Origin: Pelobates cultripes
Taxonomy: Eukaryota; Chordata; Amphibia; Anura; Pelobatidae
NCBI GenBank assembly: GCA_933207985.1
Contig: OW240921.1
Location: 97,372,167-97,436,166, forward strand
Reading direction: 5' to 3'
DNA: 64,000 nt
Part shown: piece by piece, positions 8,473 to 20,900 of the stretch
Numbering within the stretch: position 1 is the first letter of the stretch
How the letters are laid out: each line of letters begins with the position of its first letter
Position numbers and translations under genes: made by a program
The notes under the pieces: generated by a model
Told to the model about the DNA's origin: nothing
Seen by the model: the letters and a program-made list of their open reading frames with translations, nothing else
Database searches by the model: none

Positions 8473-11223
8473 AAGGGATCATATTAAAAAAAATAACTGG
8501 AATGCCTTTTATATAGCCATATGTGAAAACATAATACAAAACAGATGAAGAAAATGGGTGGCAACCTAATTAATTGAATCCTCCCAACCACAATCAAACT
8601 GTCATGGCTGCCAAGGATGCCAATTAAATGCAAATCAAGAGATAAATATAAAAGAATATAAAAGTGTATGTAAAATTAATATGAAATAATGAGATGAACA
8701 GGCAAAAAAAAAGAATAGGAAATCCAATCCCTTAAAGCATAGCGTTGATCTCCAGAGCAGGAATCGCCATCTAGAAGGACGCATAGTTTATACTGGAATG
8801 CATTTGCATTCTAAACTGTCAGTCGGAATAGAGAAAATCCATAAATGAGCAAATATCGGGCATGTCAGATCACACAAAGTCAGCGCGGTAAACGCCGGGC
8901 CTGGAAATGGACTAAAGAAGTCAATACGCAAGCGCAAAAATGGGAGAAAAGGGAAGCATGTGCAAACTAAGCCTGAAACGCAATTCATATCCACGACGGA
9001 GCGGAATAGGAAAAATCAAAGGTTAAGCCGCACAGCGCCCCAAGAGGCTGGATGATAAAAATCATAAAGGAAAATAATAGTAACTAAAGAAATATGTAAA
9101 CAGTACAAATAAACATGAAAAAGAACAATGAGAAATGGACAGTGTAAAAAATAATAAAAAACTAAACAAAGAAAATCAGGAAAAACAAAAGTCAAAAGTA
9201 AGATGAATTTTAATGAAGTGGAGAAATGACAACTAGAAGAATCAGTACTAAGAAAAAAATTGATGAAAAAATAAAAACAGGAATACGTAAAATAAAAATG
9301 AGCAAGTGCAACACAAGTGGATAAATAATAGTATCAAGCATATCATATGAGAGTATTGAGAAACCCATACAGACTATTAGGAATCCTCATAACATCTATT
9401 GAACATAACACTCCCATAATGTATCAACTGCCAATGGCCATTTGAAAAAAAAAATTTAGGTTAACAATGCTCAAAAAACAAACTATAAACATCTCATATA
9501 TAGATGTATTGATCATGGGATCCTGTTGTATTTTGACCATAGATGACTCCATAATCGCGATACAGCAGCTCTCCACTCCAATTATCCAAGACACTCAACA
9601 ACAAAAGGATGGCCAAATAGTGATGTATGACACACAATACAAAACCTACAACCGTAAAAATAAAGCAGTGAGGACAAACTTCTAAAACCAGATTAGAAAA
9701 AATCCACACAGGCAGAGCAGGAAGAAACTGCAAAAATGAACATAAACTCAATTGTACCAAAACAAAGCAAACCAAAAAATGTACAATATGAGACATATAC
9801 CACAATTACCTTTTATCCTGTGCTGAAACAATGTGCCGAGCGGTTAAATCCAATATAGTTCAGCCCGTTTAAGGAAATCTGGAAGAGAGCGACAAGGATA
9901 AGGTTTTCTGATACACGTAAACAACAAATTGAACACAACGTAAACTTAACGTAAAACACATCTATAACGCCCTAAGATACACAGTGAAGCACATGAAAAA
10001 AAATTTCACATGCGACATTCTGGGCTAAAGTAGCCAAATTAGGGTGGAAAATCTAATTTAGTAAGTTGGCTTTTTTGTTTGTTTTTTTTGGTTTATATTT
10101 TGATCAAGTCCCTCCAACTCGCTTCTATTGACCAGACCTGCCAGAACATTTAAAATGGAATCTGCTCTAACCAACCTCACTTAAATATTAAATATAAGAT
10201 CCTCAGCAATCCCACTGTAACTTTTACACACACATGCCAATAAGAATTGCTAATTTCTGATCCCTTAATCTGCAACACATTTGCAATTTTTACATTTGCA
10301 AACATTTTTTTATCCAAATTGTATTAATGTTCTGTGTGAATTACCCACAACAAACACATACGACTGTAAATGTCATCTTAGGTTTGGCATGCATTGCAAA
10401 ATATTTCCATTGTGGTTTGGTGGTTTATTTTGTCACCACTCAGAAGGAACTATAACTCCACATGTAAATGCATTATATGCAACTGGGGATTTGGTAAGGA
10501 TTTGTAACCTATTGGGTTACATTAGAACATATTAGTGGTTTCAAACAAGTATCCATAAGGCTAAATGAAAGGAGTGTAAAGCATTTTGATATGCAGGACA
10601 CCACTAAAGAAAATGTAAATAATTTAGCTTTTTTTGTTTCAATAAAAACACATAAGTGAAATCCGCATTTGGTTTCTGTAATAACTAATGACTAATAAAA
10701 AAATAACTTTATAATTACTGTTCAGGTTCATTATATTTTTGGCAAAGCATTTAACTATTAAACTCATTATATAGAACAGTCTCTCCTTAAACAGGCTATA
10801 TTCATTAAATCTGTGCACATTCATGTAATGGTATGATCACATTATGTAAATATTGTCATTTGGCCATACTGTGCCACTTGCAATTACATGGCACATTATA
10901 CTGTTCTTCAATGTAGGAAATCCCAACTAAAATTTATGATATTCCCTAGAAATTGGATATAAGAGAAATATGACTAGCTTAGTTCACACACGATTTCTAT
11001 AACAGCTATTTCCTCCAAAAAATCACTTTCAATATGGAAAAAATGAATCTGGTTCTCCACTTTCCTGTTCATGCTATCCTAAGAAGAAGCAATAGTGGTT
11101 ACTTAGTACAAGCTAAGTATCATGAACAGTGAATAACCTTATATTTCAGACTGGGCCCCTTAAAACAGCATTAACACCCAGCACTCCCAAGCAACCAAGT
11201 CCTGCTGAATCTTCAGAGCAGAG
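8473..11223. other. No gene seen
   Basis: A long A-rich, purine-rich stretch (about 8480-10000) with no recognisable protein, then AT-rich unique-looking DNA. The part around 8740-9060 is more GC-rich and has the look of an old interspersed repeat, perhaps Penelope- or DIRS-related, but no reverse transcriptase motif is visible in any frame. Confidence 0.45.
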
Positions 11224-13868
11224 GTATCAATATTCCTATAAACCCACCTTTGACCTCTGCAGCCAATAAACTACTTTCAATTACTTCCTCCCTCGGGCTA
11301 TCACAGTGGGCAAATTCTCTCACCCATGTAGCTGGCAATACCCTTGACCTAATCTTCACTTATGCATGTACTGTATCTAATATCTGCAACACTCCGTATC
11401 CACTCTCTGATCACCACCTCTTATCGTTTGCTCTCACGTACCCCCTCACCCAACAACCTCCGCCTAACCACCCTCAACTCAGGAGGGACCTTAATTCTCT
11501 TGATCTCCAACAGTTGTCAGCTGACATTGATTCACAACTGCTGTCCATCCCTTCCCTCTCCTGTCCTTCACTGGCCATCTCCATATATAACTCTACTCTT
11601 ACATCTGCCTTGAACACTGCAGCACCACTCCAAACAAGCACCTCAAGAAGGACCCGCCCCCAACCTTGGCATACTAAATCAACGCGCTACCTGCAAAGAT
11701 GCTCCCGTTGTGCTGAACGCTCCTGGAGGAAGTCTCGCACCCAGTCAGACTTTCTCCACTATAGATTCATATTGTGTTCATACAGTGCAGCCCTTGCCCT
11801 TGCCAAACAGTCCTATTTTTCCTCTCTCATTAGTTCATGTTCCCGCAACCCCAGGCGTCTCTTTGACACCTTTAATTCTCTTCTTCGCCCCGCTGTGGCC
11901 ACCCCCCAAACCAACCTTACTGCTGATAACTTTGCATGTTACTTCACTGACAAAATTGAACAGCTAAGGAAAGAATTCTCCCCTCCTTGCCTTTCTGTTT
12001 CTCAATCACACATAGATCATGCCTTTCCTACCCTTCAGACATTCTCCCCAGCCACTGACCAAGATGTGGCTGCTCTTCTTTGCTCCTCTCGCCCCACCAC
12101 TTGCCCCCTCGATCCTGTCCCATCTCACCTTATCAGATCTCTCTCCACTTGTCTCGTGCCTTCTCTAACACACATCTTCAACTGCTCGCTCTCTTCTGGC
12201 ATCATCCCTGCTGACCTTAAACATGCCACTGTAGTACCTATACTAAAAAAACCATCCCTCGACCCGTCCACCCCCTCTAACTACCGTCCCATATCCCTGC
12301 TCCCTTTTTCCTCAAAGCTTCTGGAAAGACTTGTCTTTACCCGTGTGTCTCATTTCCTCAATTCCAACTCTCTCCTTGACCCCCTTCAATCTGGCTTCCG
12401 CCCTCTCCACTCTACAGAGACTGCCCTTATCAAAGTTACTAACGACCTAATCGCAGCTAAATCCAAAGGCCACTATTCCATACTAATTCTTCTTGACCTC
12501 TCAGCGGCCTTTGACACCGTTGATCATGTTCTCCTTCTTCAAACTCTGCAATTGCTTGATCTCTGTGACTCTGTCCTCTCGTGGTTTTCCTCTTATCTCT
12601 CCCAACGCTCATTCAGTGTCTCTTTTTCCAATGATACCTCCTCCCCTCGCCCTGTCTCGGTTGGAGTCCCCCAAGGCTCCGTCCTTGGTCCCCTTCTATT
12701 TTCTCTTTATACTGCCTCTCTTGGCAAACTTATTACCTCATTTGGATTCCACTACCACCTGTACGCTGATGACACCCAGCTATATCTCTCCTCCCCGGAC
12801 CTCTCCCCTGCTGTCCTGCAACGTGTCACTGCTTGCCTTTCTTCCATCTCTGAATGGATGTCCTCCCGCTTTCTGAAACTCAATCTCTCAAAAACTGAGC
12901 TCCTTGTCTTTCCTCCTCCTAATACTGATCCTCCTCTTTCGCTCTCCCTTCAAGTTTGTGGTACCAACATCAGCCCATCCTTGCAAGCGCGCTGTCTTGG
13001 CGTCACACTTGACTCTGGTCTCACCTTTGAGCCTCACATCCAGCATGTTGCCAAATCCTGTAGATTCCATCTTAAAAACATAGCCTGCATCCGCCCCTTT
13101 CATGCACCGGATACTACCAAGGAGCTTGTCCATGCTCTAGTAATTTCCCGCATGGATTATTGTAACCCTCTCCTGCTTGGTCTTCCCAAAAGCCATACTG
13201 CACCCCTACAGTCTGTAATGAACGCTGCTGCTAGACTGATTTTCCTCTCTAGTCGGTTCTCTCACCCCTCACCCTCACCCCTCTGCCAGTTCTTACATTG
13301 GCTTCCTGTGTGCTATAGGAGTCAATTCAAGGCACTAACTCACACCTATAAAGTACTGAACAACTCTAGCCCCTCTTATATCTCCACACAGATCCATAGG
13401 TATGTCCCTTCTCGGTCTCTCCGCTCTGCCCGTGACCACCTCCTGTCCGTTGTCCGCACCCGTACAGCCAACTCGCGCTTGCAGGACTTCTCGCGGGCGG
13501 CTCCCTTCCTATGGAATAGCCTGCCTCCCGCCATCAGACTCTCCCCTAGTCTTGCATCTTTTAAGAAGTGCCTTAAAACCCATCTCTTTAGGAAAGCTTA
13601 TGTCCTCCAAGACTAACCCCTACCTCACATACCTGTCTCTTGCCCTCTCCTAAAGGGCAGCCCACCTTATTTGATTCCTGTCCTACTGTGTTTTACACCC
13701 CACCTCCTATAGAATGTAAGCTCGATTGAGCAGGGTCCTCTTCAACCTATTGTTCCTGTAAGTTTATTTGTAATTGTCCTATTTATAGTTAAATCCCCTC
13801 TCATAATATTGTAAAGCGCTACGGAATCTGTTGGCGCTATATAAATGGCAATAATAAATAAAAATAAA
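11224..13868 (+). mobile_element. L2-clade LINE, 5'-truncated
   Basis: A non-LTR retrotransposon that starts abruptly within the end of the endonuclease domain (NIPINPP) and runs through the reverse transcriptase and 3' UTR to a tail AAAGCGCTACGGAATCTG, GCGCTATATAAATG and an AATAA-rich end. The 5' truncation is the usual outcome of target-primed reverse transcription. No clear target duplication was found by eye. The uninterrupted RT frame makes it the best preserved L2 copy in the window. Confidence 0.92.
11229..13616 (+). CDS. L2 LINE ORF2 fragment: reverse transcriptase
   Basis: An open frame of about 795 codons with no stop. It opens inside the endonuclease C terminus, so the first codon is a truncation point, not a start. 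RT blocks in order: [19 protein letters not shown] (12277-12333), motif [14 protein letters not shown] with catalytic Asp codon 12495-12497, [14 protein letters not shown] (about 12660-12701), and LYADDTQLY with the YADD at 12762-12773. The C-terminal region includes [12 protein letters not shown] and [16 protein letters not shown], typical of L2/Rex1-like LINEs, and ends at the stop 13614-13616. All catalytic aspartates remain. In a whole element this protein nicks DNA and reverse-transcribes its RNA at the target; without the endonuclease and promoter this copy is probably not expressed. Confidence 0.92.
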   Translation, partial: NIPINPPLTSAANKLLSITSSLGLSQWANSLTHVAGNTLDLIFTYACTVSNICNTPYPLSDHHLLSFALTYPLTQQPPPNHPQLRRDLNSLDLQQLSADIDSQLLSIPSLSCPSLAISIYNSTLTSALNTAAPLQTSTSRRTRPQPWHTKSTRYLQRCSRCAERSWRKSRTQSDFLHYRFILCSYSAALALAKQSYFSSLISSCSRNPRRLFDTFNSLLRPAVATPQTNLTADNFACYFTDKIEQLRKEFSPPCLSVSQSHIDHAFPTLQTFSPATDQDVAALLCSSRPTTCPLDPVPSHLIRSLSTCLVPSLTHIFNCSLSSGIIPADLKHATVVPILKKPSLDPSTPSNYRPISLLPFSSKLLERLVFTRVSHFLNSNSLLDPLQSGFRPLHSTETALIKVTNDLIAAKSKGHYSILILLDLSAAFDTVDHVLLLQTLQLLDLCDSVLSWFSSYLSQRSFSVSFSNDTSSPRPVSVGVPQGSVLGPLLFSLYTASLGKLITSFGFHYHLYADDTQLYLSSPDLSPAVLQRVTACLSSISEWMSSRFLKLNLSKTELLVFPPPNTDPPLSLSLQVCGTNISPSLQARCLGVTLDSGLTFEPHIQHVAKSCRFHLKNIACIRPFHAPDTTKELVHALVISRMDYCNPLLLGLPKSHTAPLQSVMNAAARLIFLSSRFSHPSPSPLCQFLHWLPVCYRSQFKALTHTYKVLNNSSPSYISTQIHRYVPSRSLRSARDHLLSVVRTRTANSRLQDFSRAAPFLWNSLPPAIRLSPSLASFKKCLKTHLFRKAYVLQD

Positions 13869-13992
13869 AGCAAAAGCTAGTGGACATCCACCCCAACCAC
13901 TAGATAGTTGAATTGGTATCAGATGTTTGTACGTCCTTGCCATGTGATTGACTATATCCACCCACCCCACAAGGGTTGGAGGAAGGTTAGGA
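13869..13992. other. Short spacer between two L2 copies
   Basis: About 120 bp with no recognised feature separating a sense and an antisense L2 copy. Confidence 0.4.
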
Positions 13993-14224
13993 GATTATTA
14001 TTATTATTATTATGGTATTTATATAGCGCCATCAAATTCTGCAGTGCTTTACAATGGGTGGACGAACAGACATGTAGTTATAACCAGACAAGTTGGACAC
14101 ACAGGAACAGAGGGGTTGAGGGCCCTGAGCTTACATTCTAGAGGGAGTGGGGTAAAATGACACAAAAAGGTAAGGATAGTATTAGACTAGTGACAGTTGC
14201 AGAAGAGGAATCAGCCAGGAGCTA

Positions 14225-14773
14225 TTAAAGGAACACTATAGTCACCTAAATTACTTTAGCTAAATAAAGCAGTTTTAGTGTATAGATCATTCCCCTGCAA
14301 TTTCACTGCTCAATTAACTGTCATTTAGGAGTTAAATCACTTTGTTTCTGTTTATGCATCCTTAGCCACACCTCCCCTATGATTGACAGAGCCTGTATGA
14401 AAAACAAACTGGTTTTACTTTCAAACAGATGTAATTTACCTTAAATAATTGTATCTCAATCTCTAAATTGAACTCTAATCACATACAGGAGGCTCTTGCA
14501 GGGTCTAGCAAGCTATTAACATAGCAGGGGATAAGAAAATCTTAATTAAACAGAACTTGCAATAAAGAAAGCCTAAATAGGGCTCTCTTTACAGGAAGTA
14601 TTTATGGAAGGCTGTGCAAGTCACATGCAGGGAGGTGTGTCTAGGGTTCATAAACAAAGGGATTTAACTCCTAAATGGAAGAGGATTGAGCAGTGAGGCT
14701 GCAGGGGCATGTTCTATACACCAAAACTGCTTCGTTAAACTAAAGTTGTTCAGGTGACTAAGTGTCCCTTTAA
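14225..14773. mobile_element. TTAA-type MITE with long inverted repeats (549 bp)
   Basis: Both ends are TTAA (14225-14228 and 14770-14773) followed by inverted arms that start TTAAAGGAACACTATAGTC and TTAAAGGGACACTTAGTC. The arms stay similar for at least about 130-160 bp, including TTTAGGAGTTAAATC and the CTGCTCAAT box. The insertion is proved by comparison with the related L2 copy at about 24984, which reads straight through the same site (GCTATTAACAGT). The target TTAA and terminal sequence point to the piggyBac superfamily. No transposase. Confidence 0.9.
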
Positions 14774-15242
14774 CAGTTGAATTGATACGGGTTTTTAATG
14801 AGTTCTTGAAGGAGTGGAGACTGGGTGAGCATCTAACGGAGGAGGGAAGTGAGTTCCACAGGAACGGTGCAGCCCTCGAGAAATCTTGAAGGCGAGCATC
14901 AGAGGTGGGAGTACAGACAGAAGATAGACGTAAGTCTTCAGCAGATCGTAAGGGCCTAGACGGGACATACTTATGTATAAGGGGGGATAGATAGGTGGGA
15001 GCAGCATTATGTAGAGATTTGAAAGCAAGAACCAGAATTTTAAATTGAGCTCTATATTTTTTAGGAAGCCAATGTAGGGACTGACAGAAGGGTGAGGCAT
15101 GGGAGGTGCAGGCGGACAGGAAGATGAGCCTCGCTGCCGCATTCGTTATGGACTGTAACGGCACAAGTTGGGAGCATGTAAGACCACTGAGAAGCGGATT
15201 ACAGTAGTCAAGGTGAGAAAGGACAGTGGAATGGACAAACAC
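14774..15242 (-). pseudogene. L2 ORF2 C-terminal fragment
   Basis: The minus strand encodes the C-terminal region of an L2 reverse transcriptase: [39 protein letters not shown], and [17 protein letters not shown]. The RT catalytic motifs lie upstream in whole elements and are absent here. The frame is open for about 155 codons, then the MITE replaces the natural end. It is a truncated LINE piece with no function of its own. Confidence 0.88.
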
Positions 15243-15250
15243 CTTAGTCG

Positions 15251-15955
15251 CATTAGATCATTCACAAGCCTGCTACCTGATTTAGTATTCATTTTCTTCT
15301 TACTGCACATAGAGTGAAGGAAGCGGTGAGGTTATCTGCCAGACCCGTCTGGGTAATATTGGGACCTTTGCACATTTTAAACCCCCACATATATTGCAGC
15401 TTTTCCAGGGTGAGATGGTCGGTTAATATACATAGAAGTAGGTGATGTATAGAGTCCCACAAGGGGAAACCAACATCAGGAGAGCTCCACTGTATAAGAA
15501 ATGAGGAAGGGAGGCCCTACCTTTAATCAATCTAAGGATAAAAAGGGATATGCAAACAAAAAGTATAACTTGAGAAAAAGGGAGATCTACTAAACGGTAC
15601 CCAGGGGATCAATTGTCTGGAGTGCTAGCTAGCATCTAAGTTCCAGTTCCCTTAGTGTCTGACTGACAGGAAGGTAATGTAAACAAGGTTAGGGAGAGGG
15701 AAAATGCACAGGGTCCCCAGAGAACAATGGACCAGGTAATCTGATCTAAATGCAGATGAAAAGCATCCCACAAAAAATAAATAAATAAATCTCCCAATTC
15801 ACCCTAAAAGTTACCTCGACACCATGGTCTGACCACTAGTGTCTACCTGAACCAACTCTCCCTACTAAAGTTATAAATAAATAAACACCTTAAAATCAAT
15901 AACCATAGTGGTAACAAAAATAAAAGTGCTACCAAGTGCAGAGATTAAAGAAAAA
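15251..15955. other. No gene seen
   Basis: Mixed sequence leading to the Penelope-like end at 15956. It may be the body of that element, but I see no RT or GIY-YIG motif. Confidence 0.4.
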
Positions 15956-16010
15956 TAAAACGCTCGACGCGCGTTTTGGCGTGTTCAAAACGCCGTCGTT
16001 AGGAGCCTGT
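15956..16010 (-). ncRNA. Decayed hammerhead-ribozyme-like motif (Penelope-like element)
   Basis: On the minus strand: CTAACGA (16002-15996), a 5-bp helix GGCGT/ACGCC (15994-15990 with 15982-15978), then AAAA (15977-15974) and CGCGCGTCGAGCG. A hammerhead core is CUGANGA, helix II, GAAA. Two G-to-A changes separate this from the consensus, so it should not cleave. Hammerhead motifs are known in Penelope-like retroelements. Confidence 0.5.
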
Positions 16011-16217
16011 GAACATGAGCAGCTTGTTGTTCCATTTAAATACCTATTGCTGATGAAACATGGCCATCAGCTGTTCAATGTGGGAGGTCCTGAGAGACGG
16101 AGTATCTAAACTCTATTCTGCAGTCTACCAGGGGTGTGACATGTTCTACATCTCAAAAACATAGTGTAGACACACCCTGCCAATGACATAGCTTAGCTGG
16201 TAAAATCCCTGACCACA

Positions 16218-16720
16218 AAGCCTGCTAAAAAATATATCGGAATACAGCACATCCTAGAGGGTGTAAACATTTTTTAAAATAAAATAAATAATGATGTGGT
16301 ACCCCGTAATCACCACCAATGCGATATCACTTTACTTCATTATTACAAGATCCAGAGCTGTGAAGAAGTCACGTAAAGTGACAAAACGTGTTCGGTGGGG
16401 AACATTGGTGACTTCATGGTTGATTAAGTTGATTGTTTGCTTTTTAACCTGTTTTAAGTTAATTCACTGCTATGTTTTAGTATATTGGTGTTTTGCACTA
16501 TTTGCTTTCATCTTTATTATATTTCTCCTCTTTTATTTTGAATATTTTGTACATTGGAGCAGTGAAGAATGATGGATTTGATTGAAGGCTCCTTAATATC
16601 TGAGTCTGTGAGTGAAAATCTTGTGTGCACAGGTGGTGGTGTTTAGGGGGTACCACACCATTATTTCTTATTTTTCAGAAACTGTAGAATATGCTGTATT
16701 CCAATATAATTCTATATATT
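16218..16720. repeat. Penelope-like remnant with ~100-bp inverted ends
   Basis: The sequence around 16228-16318 (ATCGGAATACAGCAC, then ATGATGTGGTACCCCGTAATC) recurs inverted at about 16629-16712. Between the arms at 16360-16386 lies a second decayed hammerhead-like core: GTGAAGA, helix GTCAC/GTGAC with loop GTAAA, then AAAA and CGTGTT. Inverted terminal copies and hammerhead motifs are features of Penelope-like elements. A 93-codon frame at 16291-16572 crosses it but has no family resemblance. Confidence 0.5.
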
Positions 16721-16769
16721 TTGTAAAAGTTATGGGACCTGGGGAAGTCCTTGGGGGAAACCGTCCATT

Positions 16770-17965
16770 TTACTAAAGGAACACTGTAGGGTCTGGAACA
16801 CAAACATCTCTTCCTGACCCTTTAGTGCAAAATCCACCATTAAGGAGGCTTGCCCCCCCCCCTCCTTACCCACCTTAAAAGCATGAAAAACTCACCTTAT
16901 TTCCAGCTCCATGCAGGTCTGCCGGCGCTAGTTCCGCCATGTTGGTGACATCATCAGAACTGCCAATTTTTAGCATTCCAATGCTTTTCCATGGGGAAAG
17001 CATTGGATTGGCTAAAATCGGCAAGGGGTGGGGTTAAACACCATATTGGCCAATCAGCACCTCTTCATAGTGATGCATTGAATCAATGCATCTCTATGAG
17101 GAAAATTCAGCATCCCCATGCAGAGCGTGGAGACTCTGAACGGCAGAGCTGCCTACTGTGCAGCACTGAGCCAGAAAACACCTCCAGTGGCCATCTGAGG
17201 AGTGGCCACTTGGAGGTGTCCCTAGGGGCAATGTAAACACTGAAAATGAAAGGTACAAGCGCAAACAGAGTATATAATAAATGTTACCTGTAATACATAT
17301 ACAATTATGGTTACTGATAGTAGTTTTTTCTTGTATACATATACAAGGGATACAGATTACCTATATAAAAATATAAGCAAACAAACAAAACATAGTGTAA
17401 CCTGTATAAAAGTAAGGTGGATTTTAAAGCTGAAACCACTCACAATTTTCTGAGCCAGTTAAAAGTAGGCTCTGGACTTATACACCATATATGCCTTTCC
17501 CAAGAATATAGATGATCTTCTCCTTTAAATGGATTATCCAGCTGATAAATACCCAGGATAATGGAAGTTCAAATCAGGAGCCAGGAGTTGAAGATGTATA
17601 AAAAAAATATATATATTTTTAAAACTATTTAAAAGCAAAATAAAGTGCACAACGCATTTCAACCATAAACATATGGCCTGCCTCAGGTGCTGATAAACAT
17701 ACAAATGCATGCAGAGCCATTTATATACATCATTACATAATTAATTGCACATGAAACATGAAAACCTCCCTCTCTTTATATGGTCATGACCGGATCTGTG
17801 TTGCCACCTCCAATATGGCCACATATCCGGTCCAGACAAACCCGGATGCCATCTTATCTGAAAAGGCAGTGTTTGCATGAAAATGCCTGAAGGCAATGAT
17901 TATACTCACCATAACAACTACATTAAGCTGTAGTTGTTCTGGTGACTATAGTGTCCTTTTATATA
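16770..17965. mobile_element. TTAA-family MITE interrupted by a later insertion
   Basis: The left end CTAAAGGAACACTGTAGGGTC and the right end GGTGACTATAGTGTCCTTTTA belong to the same family as 14225-14773. The middle (about 17249-17860) is foreign: CTGAAAA occurs at both junctions, and the insert contains a third hammerhead-like motif at about 17650-17686 on the minus strand (CTGAGGC, helix GCCAT/ATGGT, GAAA). The right part holds a perfect hairpin AACAACTACA-TTAAGC-TGTAGTTGTT near 17914-17940. Confidence 0.55.
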
Positions 17966-20900
17966 GCATTATTGATATCACTGAGTGTGAACCCCTATTG
18001 TACTTCTGTTTCTGAGACAGGCGTTCAACTCTATCAAGTTAAATACTGATGTCCCACAGACCTGAACATGTTAATTTGTACTAAAGTGCACTTTTTTAAC
18101 TTCAAATTAGGGCAGTATTTTAAACTGTTCACCATTCACCACTGTTACCCCACAGGTAGCTTTGAATAATGTTGCATATGCCAATTAAGCCTATACTAGG
18201 TTGCTTGATAAATATCGACAAACATCTTACGGCTAGAGGAACCTTACAAATGGTCATCTTTCACATAGGATTGAAGCTATTTTTTAATGGCTTGGAAAAA
18301 ACTCCACTATCTATTGTGTAGTTAATAACATTGCGATTTACATAATTTTATATGGAGGAGAAAGTAATTTCGGTAGTTGTGGCAGAGATACTGTAGCTAG
18401 AAAATAGTTTCTTATATATTTTGACATAACTTGGTCACAACTCCAGTTTTGTTTGTTTTTTTGAGGGGGGGATAATGAACTCCAGTAGATCAACTGCAAT
18501 ATGTGAACAAGACATTTCCTGTCGGGGATATAAAAGAGCACTCTCTTGACTACATTAAGCCATTTGTGAGCAAGCCATAATTTGTGCAACCATTTGCAAC
18601 ACAGCCGGATAAGTATATTTGACGTGCTTTGTTTCCAAAATGGACTTTTTTTTTTTTTTTTTAAATGAGGCGCTATAAAATATGTGTTAAACCGCACTCT
18701 CTGAAATACCTTTTATGTGTTATGTATTCTTTTTCATAGCTCACTGTTTGTGGACATTTTTTGGCTACAATGTATCCATCAGTTTATCCTAATCCAATGT
18801 GATACCAGATTTCTAAAATACTCTGGTTTTGATTCTATAGGTAGCTCTGAAAAGGCAAATTAATTCAGCTTGGGTTACATGTGTGTTTTTAAGTTCTTTG
18901 GAAACCAAGATCTTGTTCATGTGTTATGATTTCAAACAGTAACAGCCTTTTTTGAAACATTCCTTTCATATTTCACAGAGTAGCTGCCTAGTAATTCCTT
19001 GGAGAAGATGGAGATATCTTTACAGATGCAAACATTCATGCTGCTGCAAGACAAGAATGTAAACAGCCTTATTTGTAATGTCCTTATTATGTCTACAGCA
19101 ATCTTGCGATTTCCAAAAAACAATACAGCTGCCAAAATTAAGCTGCAAAAATAGCACTTATAGACATGTGTTCTCTGTGTGCTACATGCAAGTGGAATCA
19201 CGTTATCTTTGATGGTATCGAGATAAAGAGAGAGTATCTTTAAATGCACAGGTGCAAAATGCCAAAAGGCGAAGTTGCATAGTACATGTGCCAACATTCA
19301 AATGAATATTATGTTCTCCATTTCAAAGTTTTCATTTAATTTCTAGTCATCCAAATACTGTGCTTCTTTCTGTCATTCAACGTAGTTTGACAGATTTGAG
19401 TTTTACAGATATTCTTTTGTTCATGAATTCCTATATATTTTACTTTTTTTTATATATATAAATATATAATAAAAATATAAAGAAAATGTTCTACTCGATA
19501 CTTACATAAGACTTTCAGATTTTGCTGATTTATAGAACTTCTGTTCAAATTTATGCTTTGAAAAAAAAATTGATTGTTTGTACTTTATCAGCCAGCTTCT
19601 TCTATTCACAGCATCGTTGTTTTAGGTTTTAAATAAAGAGAAACAAGATTCTGAATACCAAAAGGCAAAGTTGCAAGTGGACTATTCTCAATTTGCTGTT
19701 ATAGTCCTTGACAGACGCACGTATTAAGTATTCTGTTTGTAGAGAAAAATCTGCAATGCTTATGTTAGTCATTACAGTGTCTTCAGGCTGGCTAAACATG
19801 TTAGATAATAAAGCCCTCAAACAAACAGCTCTGCATCATGGGAAATATAATTTACATACACCTTTACTTGCAGAGTTGGCCATCAAAATGCAACAATGTG
19901 TGATTAGCCTTCGTAGAGATGACAGACTGAATAAATGCAGTTATAAAAAGATGTTGATTCTCAATGCGTGCTTCTAATAATTACAATTACATTTTACCCA
20001 TAGATTCTCCATATGCCATCTGTGAGTTCTCGCCATTTGACTACAACCCATCTGCTTCAATAATAGCTGTGTTATGAAGAGAAGTATCTTTAATTTGTCA
20101 ATAAGAAAAATGAATGCAAGTAAACAGAATCTAATACGTTTTATCCTATCTCATCCTGGATTCTGGTTAGGTTTTATATACGTCAAATTCTCTGTGGACT
20201 CTTTGCCACAATAAATGCTGTTTAATTGTCTCAATTTTCAAAAGTGTATTAAATAAATGAATACTACATGTTTTCTAAACTCTTAATCATGACTAATAGT
20301 GTGGCTGAAGTCTGGGAGTGCAAAGAAAATGATGTCTTTGTTGATGTTTGATTCATGATGTTGTGAAGATAAATCAGTTAAAAAAAATAAAGTCCATATT
20401 TCAACTCCACACAGACAGACGTTATGCTTTAGAGAACATTTAAGTATGTGATGTATATATATGATGTAACAGTTTTGTATACCTTGAAGGCCAACTCAAT
20501 TCTAGAGCACCACCTTACCGTCAACATATTATTGTACACATTCCATAGACTCCATATTAAACTATGTATGTCATGCTTTTATCTTGACGTGATTCACAAT
20601 GGCTCAGATTACATTGAGACAGAAAAACTTACCGTCTCTAATTTATTTTTTTTGGCAAACACTAACATTATCATATGATGAATGATACATAAAAATGTTG
20701 TACTCCTCTGTTAGACAGGAAATTATGCCCTTTACATGATTCAGGGTCTTTTTTCCTATTTTGAATATATTCCATTCAAAGAAAAATACATCAAAGGTTC
20801 TAAGCAGACAAAGAAACACAAACTGTATATTTTTCTGAAGTAGACCTTTTTATTGTGATACGTTTTACCTCCCCCTATAACATCTGATTTGTATTTCTTT

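Larger units (their letters stand above)
13993..15250 (-). mobile_element. L2 LINE 3' fragment, antisense, with MITE inserted
   Basis: Reads on the minus strand. Its 3' tail lies at the left: an ATT run at about 13997-14012, then TATATAGCGCC and the GCTTTACAATGGG box. The C-terminal ORF2 coding part lies at 14774-15242. A 549-bp MITE (14225-14773) splits the 3' UTR. The copy is a close relative of 24737-25570, which lacks the MITE. Confidence 0.88.

Noticed and set aside
16291..16572. 93-codon hydrophobic frame as a small membrane protein
   Set aside because: It overlaps the inverted repeats and hammerhead-like motif of a Penelope-like remnant; hydrophobicity follows from T-rich sequence.
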